A stretch of 5,513 nucleotides of DNA from JARRRL01 sp037380725 (GTDB lineage: Bacteria > Pseudomonadota > Gammaproteobacteria > Pseudomonadales > JANQJO01), in assembly GCA_037380725.1 (NCBI GenBank), contig JARRRL010000251.1, forward strand, positions 1 to 5,513. The letters are read 5' to 3'. Under the pieces are notes generated by a model. It did no database searches. It was not told the origin of the DNA and was given only the letters and a program-made list of their open reading frames with translations. Below, piece by piece: positions 1-4,569 of this stretch. Position 1 is the first letter of the stretch. Every line of letters starts with the position of its first letter. Position numbers and translations under genes: made by a program.

Positions 1-23
1 GCTGTAGTGACGCGTTTCTGTAT

Positions 24-39
24 CTGAAGTTCAGAACTT
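24..39. other. Overlapping short palindromes in the tadA upstream region
   Basis: Two overlapping dyads are visible: CTGAA-G-TTCAG at 24-34 and AAGTTC-A-GAACTT at 27-39. The one-base centres make an RNA hairpin unlikely, so a protein-binding dyad is the more natural reading, but no known operator is recognised. They lie about 80 bp upstream of the candidate tadA promoter. The surrounding 1-118 is AT-rich and holds no supportable gene: all plus frames close quickly and there is no minus-strand start with an open frame. Confidence 0.25.
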
Positions 40-118
40 GATGTTTTAATGTTGATATTTTTTAATTCGTATGAAGGTATTTTTACAGGGAGCTCATATA
101 GGAAATAGGAATATAGGT

Positions 119-147
119 TTGGAATTTATACCAATCTTAATTATAAA
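119..147 (+). promoter_or_regulatory. Candidate sigma70-type promoter for tadA
   Basis: A -35-like TTGGAA (119-124) is separated by 17 bp from a -10-like TATAAA (142-147). The hexamers match consensus at 4/6 and 5/6 positions. Transcription would start near 154 and give a leader of about 48 nt before the tadA start. The -35 box is also the left half of a small TTGG(8 nt)CCAA dyad (119-134). This is a consensus match in AT-rich DNA and has not been tested. Confidence 0.45.
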
Positions 148-166
148 TCTGATGGAGTACTTTCCA

Positions 167-205
167 ATGAAGAATAATCTAATGGAGGATAAGAAGACAT
201 CGTGA
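167..205 (+). CDS. Possible 12-codon leader ORF overlapping the tadA start
   Basis: The ATG at 167 opens a 12-residue frame, MKNNLMEDKKTS, that ends at the TGA at 203-205. Its stop overlaps the tadA GTG start in a GTGA arrangement, the classic geometry for translational coupling. A GGAG at 154-157 lies 9 nt upstream of the ATG, a good Shine-Dalgarno spacing. By contrast the GGAGG preceding tadA (184-188) is 13 nt from the GTG, which is long. Ribosomes ending the leader peptide could therefore help load tadA. The peptide has no regulatory codon run. A chance ORF of this size is quite possible. Confidence 0.25.
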   Translation: MKNNLMEDKKTS

Positions 206-672
206 GCGAGAAGGGTGAGTCAGATGAGGTATTTATGCGGGAAGCGCTGACTCAGGCCCGCTGGGCAGGTGCATTGGGGGAAATACCGGTCGGTGCCGTT
301 GTGGTTCGAGATGGTGAAGTGATCGCGAAGGCGCATAATGCGCCCATTTCGTCGTGTGACCCGACAGGGCATGCTGAGATTCGTGTGCTGCGAGCGGCGG
401 CGCAGCACCTTAAGAATTACCGATTGGTGGCGTGTGATGTGTACGTGACGCTGGAACCGTGCATGATGTGTTTCGGCGCTTTGGTGCATGCGCGTATACG
501 TCGCCTCGTGTATGGGGCGCGTGAACCCCGTGCGGGGGTGATCGAGAGTCAGTTGTGTGCAGCGAACTTATTGTTTTTTAATCATAATCTGGATGTGCAA
601 GGTGGCGTATTGGAAACCGATTGCTCTGCCTTGTTGAGTGATTTTTTTCGCGAGCGGCGGCGCGGGGGTTAG
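202..672 (+). CDS. tadA: tRNA adenosine(34) deaminase TadA
   Basis: TadA deaminates adenosine 34 to inosine in the anticodon wobble position of tRNA-Arg(ACG), a cytoplasmic zinc-dependent reaction. The 156-residue protein covers the whole cytidine/deoxycytidylate deaminase fold. The zinc and catalytic signature is intact: His57 and Glu59 in HAE, and Cys87 and Cys90 in PCMMC, at the same residue numbers as in E. coli TadA. The segments EIPVGAVVV, NYRL, YVTLEPC and ALLSDFFRERR are also typical. The GTG at 202 is the first possible start, because an in-frame TAA lies at 190-192, and it aligns end to end with E. coli; an internal ATG at residue 12 would remove the first helix. The Shine-Dalgarno GGAGG is rather far away (13 nt), so coupling to the small upstream ORF is possible. 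The last five codons are Arg/Gly-rich and the protein ends slightly earlier than E. coli TadA. Confidence 0.96.
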   Translation: MSEKGESDEVFMREALTQARWAGALGEIPVGAVVVRDGEVIAKAHNAPISSCDPTGHAEIRVLRAAAQHLKNYRLVACDVYVTLEPCMMCFGALVHARIRRLVYGAREPRAGVIESQLCAANLLFFNHNLDVQGGVLETDCSALLSDFFRERRRGG

Positions 673-684
673 AAAGAAAAAATA

Positions 685-719
685 AGTGCCATAAAAACGG
701 GGGATGTTTTTATGGCACT
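685..719. terminator. Bidirectional rho-independent terminator between convergent genes
   Basis: A perfect 14-bp stem is formed by AGTGCCATAAAAAC (685-698) and its complement (706-719), with a 7-nt loop (GGGGGAT). On the plus strand it is followed by TGCTTTTCTTTTT, suitable for ending tadA, whose stop lies only 13 nt before the stem. On the minus strand it is followed by TATTTTTTCTTTCT, a better U-tract, which would end transcription of the leftward unknown gene. The lower part of the stem is GC-containing and the upper part is AT-rich. It is the clearest regulatory element in the window. Confidence 0.85.
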
Positions 720-746
720 ATGCTTTTCTTTTTATTATGGCGAGGG

Positions 747-780
747 CGGGTAGAGTATCTTTTTATTATTGTTCTACCCG
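747..780. repeat. Stem-loop in the 3' region of the minus-strand gene
   Basis: CGGGTAGA (747-754) pairs perfectly with TCTACCCG (773-780) around an 18-nt AT-rich loop. Neither side carries a U-tract, so it is not a canonical terminator. On the minus strand it sits in the mRNA tail, upstream of the terminator at 685-719. It could be an mRNA-stabilising or anti-exonuclease structure. Confidence 0.5.
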
Positions 781-788
781 GTGAAGAA

Positions 789-808
789 GCCGCGTTTATT
801 AACGCCGC
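789..808. repeat. Small stem-loop in the convergent intergenic region
   Basis: The arms 789-796 and 801-808 form an eight-position stem with one C-C mismatch (core GCGTT/AACGC) and a TATT loop. It is the third inverted repeat in the 188-bp space between tadA and the leftward gene. There is no adjacent U-run on the minus side, so independent terminator function is unlikely. Confidence 0.35.
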
Positions 809-860
809 ATGTTATTATTGTCGGTTTTTGTGTTTTTTTGATGTTGAGCGGTACAGTCTT

Positions 861-2216
861 TCATCCACCCATGTCTTCTGTTTCTATTTCGTCACGTGTG
901 AACTTTGTGGGGGCTGGCATTTCGGCCAATTCCAGCAGCTCTTGAACTTGCTCCGTTTCAGCAAATTCACTGTTTAAGGTTTCGATTTCCGCATTGCGTG
1001 TTCGAACCTGCGTTTCCAGTTTGCGAATTTCCCCTTCAAGCTGATGCACACGGCTTTGAATGTCTCGTTTCTTGATCTGCGCGTCACGAATGATGTCTTG
1101 GACGTTGATGCCTGTGGTTTCCAGTGTGCGCTTGACGATCGTCATGAGAACCGTAACGTCTCCCGTTTCTGGTAATTGGCGTAATAATTTTATGGCTTCA
1201 CCAATCCCATACTTCATTCGATTGCTGTTGGCGGTGTTCGGGGAGACGGTTGTTTTAGCGGGCGTAGTCATGTTTGGTGTCTGTTGGGCGTTGTGACTGT
1301 GGTTCGTGCTGAGACTGTTCGGGGCTGGCGTGCTATGAGTGTGAGCGGTGTTCTGGTTTGAGTTGGTGTTCTGTTGCGCATAATGATTTTGGGGGTAAGC
1401 ATTGGGCGCAGCGGTATGCGGTAAATTGGGCAAACTGCCTTCGTAGTTCGATGCGGACCGATCTGATGAGAAGGTGTTGCGAATGCTCGGTTCATGCGGT
1501 GTGAGGGTTCCGCCTTGTCCGCGATTACGAGAAAACACACCAACGTTATTGGGGCGATTGTCGTGTTCGTGTTGAAAGTTGAAAGAGGTAGCCATTGCTG
1601 TGTCCTGCTCCTGCGTCATCGCGGGGTTGCTGCGGTGTTGAGTTGGTATCGGTTCATGGGTCTCATGGTATGCCAGTGGGTCATGGTGCTGTGTCTGATT
1701 AGCTTGTATGTTGTCGTGCGTATTGTTGTGGTGCGTATTGATATTGTCATAAATGTTGTGGTGCTGTTCCGCCTCCTCGTCAGAAAAGGCGTCAATCGGC
1801 GTATCACCGTAAGGCAGCGGCGCCAGTTGGGGCGTCTCAGCGCCGTTCATGTCATACGCGTCTTCGGTGTCGTCGAACAGGTATTCCAGTGTGTCATCTT
1901 CATCTTGTTCAGTGATGAATTCCTCTGGTTCGAAGTCAGGATGAGGGCCGTTGTGCAGCGCCTGCTCGAATTGTTCCTGTTCATTCTGAGCTTCGGAATC
2001 CGCGGGGATAAAAGCGCGATCCAGCGAGCTCAGTGATTCGTCGTAACCCAAAGGGATACTTTTGCCAGACGACGCTGAGGCGTTGGCGGTGTTATTTATT
2101 TTGGGTTCCAACAGCGACGAGATAAAATCTGGCTCTGATCTGCTGGATGTCCCGTTTTTGATCCCGTTTTTGATCGTCGAGGACTTATTGGACTGGTTTC
2201 TGCTGAACAGACCCAT
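861..2216 (-). CDS. Unknown protein with disordered N/Q/H/T-rich region and C-terminal coiled coil
   Basis: The family is not recognised. The 451 residues divide into four parts. Residues 1-70 are Ser/Asn-rich. Residues 73-150 are strongly acidic (EPEEF, EQDEDD, FDDTEDAYD). Residues 150-330 are low-complexity, rich in His, Asn, Gln and Thr, and certainly disordered. Residues 333-432 are predicted helical, starting MKYGIGEAIKLLRQLPE and passing into a heptad-rich coiled coil from about 375 (VHQLEGEIRKLETQV). A short basic motif occurs twice, GLFSRN at 2-7 and GVFSRN at 226-231. There is no signal peptide or membrane segment, so it is probably cytoplasmic and oligomeric. The ATG at 2216 has a Shine-Dalgarno AAGGA (2224-2228) at 7 nt. 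It lies 222 bp downstream of the membrane-protein gene on the same strand and ends at the shared terminator at 685-719. Scaffold or partner roles are guesses. Confidence 0.85.
   Translation of the reverse strand: MGLFSRNQSNKSSTIKNGIKNGTSSRSEPDFISSLLEPKINNTANASASSGKSIPLGYDESLSSLDRAFIPADSEAQNEQEQFEQALHNGPHPDFEPEEFITEQDEDDTLEYLFDDTEDAYDMNGAETPQLAPLPYGDTPIDAFSDEEAEQHHNIYDNINTHHNNTHDNIQANQTQHHDPLAYHETHEPIPTQHRSNPAMTQEQDTAMATSFNFQHEHDNRPNNVGVFSRNRGQGGTLTPHEPSIRNTFSSDRSASNYEGSLPNLPHTAAPNAYPQNHYAQQNTNSNQNTAHTHSTPAPNSLSTNHSHNAQQTPNMTTPAKTTVSPNTANSNRMKYGIGEAIKLLRQLPETGDVTVLMTIVKRTLETTGINVQDIIRDAQIKKRDIQSRVHQLEGEIRKLETQVRTRNAEIETLNSEFAETEQVQELLELAEMPAPTKFTRDEIETEDMGG
1704..1763 (-). repeat. Imperfect His/Asn-rich ten-residue tandem repeat within the 451-residue protein
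   Basis: Residues 152-161 (HHNIYDNINT) and 162-171 (HHNNTHDNIQ) form two diverged copies of a ten-residue unit, coded by about 30 nt each. The paired histidines could bind metal, but nothing else in the protein argues for that. It more likely reflects repeat-driven growth of a disordered linker. Confidence 0.4.
2151..2174 (-). repeat. Exact 12-nt tandem duplication near the 5' end of the 451-residue gene
   Basis: CCCGTTTTTGAT occurs twice head to tail at 2151-2162 and 2163-2174 on the plus strand. On the coding strand it encodes the repeated peptide IKNGIKNG at residues 15-22. The length preserves the frame. Perfect identity suggests a recent slippage event. Confidence 0.8.
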
Positions 2217-2236
2217 GGTTTTTTCCTTTCTACACT

Positions 2237-2260
2237 TTCAAACGCAAGTTCAAACGCAAG
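2237..2260 (-). repeat. Exact 12-nt direct repeat just upstream of the ribosome-binding site
   Basis: TTCAAACGCAAG is present twice without a gap (2237-2248, 2249-2260). Read on the minus strand it is CTTGCGTTTGAA twice, ending about 8 nt before the Shine-Dalgarno of the 451-residue gene. Tandem direct repeats in a 5' leader could bind a regulator or tune spacing, but they could equally be a neutral slippage product like the one at 2151-2174. Confidence 0.6.
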
Positions 2261-2296
2261 CTTATTGTTATGGTGTGCACAGTAATACAGTACCTC

Positions 2297-2325
2297 ATTA
2301 AGCGATTGCACATCAATTAGGACAA
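2297..2325 (-). promoter_or_regulatory. Weak promoter candidate for the 451-residue gene
   Basis: On the minus strand TTGTCC (2325-2320) is separated by 17 nt from CTTAAT (2302-2297), each matching sigma70 consensus at 4/6. It would give a leader of about 75 nt that contains a GTGCAC palindrome (2275-2280) and the 12-nt direct repeats. The 222-bp space 2217-2438 holds no supportable gene and no clear terminator, so cotranscription from the upstream gene is equally possible. Confidence 0.25.
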
Positions 2326-2438
2326 TTCGATCGCAAAGATTTTATCATTGTCGGGTTCATTGTTTTCCGTGTCGGTCTCTTTTTGTGTGTGTTCGTGTTG
2401 TCTCTTGCTTGGTTTGTGTTTCGCGATGAAGCAATTTA

Positions 2439-4271
2439 TCAGCGTCCTGTTGGCAGAGTTGTCGCTGTTTTGTATTCATGGGCGTGTTGTTGTTGAGCCA
2501 GTGACGGTGCTTTTTTCTCCAGGCCGATTGCGTCTTTGAAGGCGCTGGCTAGGGTGACAAGACCAGAAACAGCAAATACCCCAGGCAGTACGCTGGCGAC
2601 GGGCGTTTGCGAATCAATAAAGAACAAGGTAGCGAACAGTCCACCGGTGAGTAACACGGTGCCCAGAGCGGTTTCGCCCACTACTTGCCAACGCTGATGA
2701 CCGTGTTGGCGAGGGCTGGCGTCGTAAGTGAGTTCCAGCAAAGATTGTTCGTAAGCGGAAAGGCTATCGGTGTCGTCCAAAGCAGAAAAGGTATCTGCCC
2801 ATTCATCCACTTTGCTGATTTTATCTAATGAGCTAAAGGGCTTGGCATTCTGATGGGTCTGTTGGTGTTGTGGTTTTCGCTTAGGCGTGACGCTGTTACG
2901 GTTTGACTCAAGCTGAACCGTGCTTGCTGGCTGTACGGATTGCTTTTTGGTTTGTGTGGGTCGTTTTGGCTGTATAGATTGTTTTGGCGTAGCGTGTTTG
3001 GGCTGTGTGCTGCCTTGCACAGGCTGTTTTACCGCTGCTTGTGTTAATGGTTGTGATAATTGTTGTGTAGAGTGTGTCGGTGGCGCCAGTGGCTTTTGAG
3101 CGATTGGTCTCTCTTGTGTTGGCATTACATTTTTCGGTGCAGCGTTTTTCGGCGTTACCGGTTTCGGCGCCGCATTGAGATGCGTTGGGGAATGGTTGAG
3201 CTGATTGGGTGTGTTGCTGTGGCTTGTTATGTTGTGTGTTATTGTATGCGGTGGTTTTGTCGCTGGGCGCTGTGTGGTTGTTTGGTGCTGTGCGCTCGGA
3301 TGCTGTGGTCTGCCGTCGGGCGCAGATGCTTGGGCGTAAGGAGGCGGAGTGATAAACTCACTTGATGGCTCGACGCCTAAGTTGATTCGCATGGGATCTT
3401 TCGGAATATTTTCTACAGCACGGGTGTCATTGAACGGATTTGTGCACCAATCAGGTGCCGCGTGTTGCACTGTTGCCGTTTGACGGTGTTCAACGATTTG
3501 GTGCGTGGCTGAAGGTTGGTGCGTGACTGAAGGGTGAGGCATCTGTTTGGCTGGAGCAATGTGTTTTACTTGTGCAGCAGGTACTCGTACAGTAGGCAGT
3601 GTGTCAGCTCGGCGTGCAGTTGCGCCTTGTGAAGCGACGGCGGTGTTGACCGTGGCGCTGGGTTGTTCTTGAATAGATTGTTTTTGAGTGGGGTGTTGAA
3701 CTACGCGGGTATCGCCAATGGTCTTTTGGTGGAAGTGAAAGACGTCGCGTCGTTGCCGTTCAAATCGTGCGAGCAGCGCATCGTAGCCTTGTGTGCGCCA
3801 GACGGTGTATTCGGCGCGTGTGATCAGTGTGATCAGGATAAATTCGCGCTCTTCATCGTTAATCACGGTTGAATTGGGAAAATTTTCGATTAATTGTTTA
3901 GGTTCACTCATGAGAACGCCGTCCCAACCGTATTGATTGAGTACGGGGCTGTCGATGAGTTCGGCGTAACCGACTCGGAGTGCGTCGTTGCATTCACTCT
4001 CTGCGTTAAAACTGCCTACCAGTTCGGCAAAGGTCTGTGGGTAATCGTCGGAGATTCCCAGAAAGACCTTGTTGGATAACTCAGGTAAGGACAGGGTTAA
4101 GAACGCTTTTGAGGAACTGCCGTACAAGCGTGTGGTGGCTACCCAGTAGCGATCGCTGGCGGCGCCCGAAAATTCGTACGGTGTCAGCGTTGCCTCTCGA
4201 CTGATGGGGGCATTTCGCATGATGTACTGATATAAGGCTTGCTGTTCCGGTGAAGGACTGGCGTGGCTCAT
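2439..4271 (-). CDS. Unknown two-helix membrane protein with long disordered linker and N-terminal globular domain
   Basis: No family is assigned firmly. Residues 1-185 look folded. The stretch at 143-171, with ILITLITRAEY, WRTQGYDALLARF and flanking residues, resembles the C-terminal signature of bacterial suppressor-of-fused (SUFU)-like domains, a tentative match from memory. Residues 186-478 form a Pro/Gln/Thr/His/Lys-rich linker with short repeats, interrupted near 274-312 by a more ordered WCTNPF segment. Residues 479-525 are acidic. Two hydrophobic helices follow, about 531-552 and 557-578, with a short polar turn between them, then a 32-residue tail. There is no signal peptide, so both termini probably face the cytoplasm with the hairpin in the membrane. 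The ATG at 4271 is the best start: an in-frame TGA lies four codons upstream, although the Shine-Dalgarno is weak. The gene ends in tandem stops (TGA TAA). It is probably the first gene of a two-gene unit and is divergent from ppc. Confidence 0.85.
   Translation of the reverse strand: MSHASPSPEQQALYQYIMRNAPISREATLTPYEFSGAASDRYWVATTRLYGSSSKAFLTLSLPELSNKVFLGISDDYPQTFAELVGSFNAESECNDALRVGYAELIDSPVLNQYGWDGVLMSEPKQLIENFPNSTVINDEEREFILITLITRAEYTVWRTQGYDALLARFERQRRDVFHFHQKTIGDTRVVQHPTQKQSIQEQPSATVNTAVASQGATARRADTLPTVRVPAAQVKHIAPAKQMPHPSVTHQPSATHQIVEHRQTATVQHAAPDWCTNPFNDTRAVENIPKDPMRINLGVEPSSEFITPPPYAQASAPDGRPQHPSAQHQTTTQRPATKPPHTITHNITSHSNTPNQLNHSPTHLNAAPKPVTPKNAAPKNVMPTQERPIAQKPLAPPTHSTQQLSQPLTQAAVKQPVQGSTQPKHATPKQSIQPKRPTQTKKQSVQPASTVQLESNRNSVTPKRKPQHQQTHQNAKPFSSLDKISKVDEWADTFSALDDTDSLSAYEQSLLELTYDASPRQHGHQRWQVVGETALGTVLLTGGLFATLFFIDSQTPVASVLPGVFAVSGLVTLASAFKDAIGLEKKAPSLAQQQHAHEYKTATTLPTGR
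3498..3533 (-). repeat. 18-nt tandem repeat in the linker of the membrane protein
   Basis: Two head-to-tail 18-nt units (3498-3515 and 3516-3533) differ at one base. They encode PSVTHQ followed by PSATHQ at residues 247-258. The unit length preserves the frame. With the repeated NAAPK and QSIQP/QSVQP peptides nearby, it shows that the linker grew by small in-frame duplications. Confidence 0.65.
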
Positions 4272-4389
4272 GATTGTAATGACTCATCATGTTTAACACA
4301 TCTGGTTTGATACAGGGCCAACAAATCGGGTGCGAAAACGATGCGATGCGCGTGTGTTGCTTATTGGCCGACTCACAAAAACGATACCT

Positions 4390-4401
4390 GATTAATTAAT
4401 C
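4390..4401. promoter_or_regulatory. Perfect 12-bp AT-rich palindrome, possible operator
   Basis: GATTAATTAATC is a perfect palindrome in the middle of the divergent region, about 120 bp from the membrane-protein start and 170 bp from the ppc start. The position suits a dimeric regulator acting on divergent promoters. AT-rich palindromes arise easily by chance, and no specific regulator is implied. Confidence 0.3.
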
Positions 4402-4499
4402 CATTAGCGTTAAAATTTGGTCCAGTTTTGTTGTCGAGACATCGGTGATGTGGCCGCTTGCGTCTCGTCGTGGGTCGGCCTGTATGTGTGCAATATTTT

Positions 4500-4528
4500 T
4501 TGTATTGATTTTGTGTTTATATTATACG
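4500..4528 (+). promoter_or_regulatory. Candidate ppc promoter
   Basis: TTGTAT (4500-4505) and TATACG (4523-4528) are spaced by 17 bp, each matching consensus at 4/6, in a T-rich tract. An overlapping TATTAT (4520-4525) is a better -10 hexamer but lacks a well-spaced -35. Transcription would start near 4535, only about 35 nt before the ppc start codon. Confidence 0.35.
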
Positions 4529-4556
4529 TAATGGTATGTGTCTAGTGTGTTTTTAT

Positions 4557-4562
4557 AAGGAG
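4557..4562 (+). promoter_or_regulatory. Strong ribosome-binding site that decides the ppc GTG start
   Basis: AAGGAG lies 7 nt upstream of the GTG at 4570. This favours the GTG over the in-frame ATG at 4582, which would sit 19 nt from the Shine-Dalgarno. Confidence 0.75.
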
Positions 4563-4569
4563 AAATAAG

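Larger units (their letters stand above)
4272..4569. other. 298-bp divergent intergenic region, no gene seen
   Basis: This space separates the leftward membrane-protein gene from ppc and must hold promoters for both. No ORF in it has both a plausible start and a Shine-Dalgarno. Visible structure comprises an inverted repeat CATGAT/ATCATG at the membrane-protein start (4269-4274, 4286-4291), the palindrome at 4390-4401, and an inverted repeat CGAGAC/GTCTCG (4435-4440, 4462-4467) with an inner CATC-GGT-GATG hairpin (4440-4450). I could not identify a convincing minus-strand promoter. Confidence 0.6.

Noticed and set aside
747..780. Second intrinsic terminator
   Set aside because: The stem is perfect, but the 18-nt loop and the absence of a U-tract on either side do not fit.
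720..977. 85-codon plus-strand ORF after tadA
   Set aside because: It begins inside the terminator region, has no ribosome-binding site, is Cys/Phe-rich from T-rich DNA, and runs antisense into the coiled-coil gene.
1494..2036. 180-codon plus-strand ORF
   Set aside because: It lies wholly opposite the 451-residue gene, where biased His/Asn/Gln/acidic codons keep the complementary frame open. It is Val/Arg-rich with no domain.
2096..2311. 71-codon minus-strand ORF overlapping the start of the 451-residue gene
   Set aside because: It has a GTG start with no Shine-Dalgarno, overlaps a well-supported start out of frame, and its LAFELAFE repeat is simply the 12-nt direct repeat translated.
2217..2438. 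Insertion sequence or attachment site between the two unknown genes
   Set aside because: No terminal inverted repeats, target duplication or transposase-like frame; the 12-nt repeats are contiguous, not flanking an insert.
2348..2539. 63-codon hydrophobic plus-strand ORF that could be a small membrane protein
   Set aside because: It starts with TTG without a Shine-Dalgarno, overlaps the 3' end of the membrane-protein gene antisense, and its hydrophobicity follows from T-rich composition.
3060..3365. 101-codon Cys/Trp/Arg-rich plus-strand ORF
   Set aside because: It is antisense to the low-complexity linker of the membrane protein; its composition is a by-product of the Gln/Pro/Thr/His codons on the other strand.
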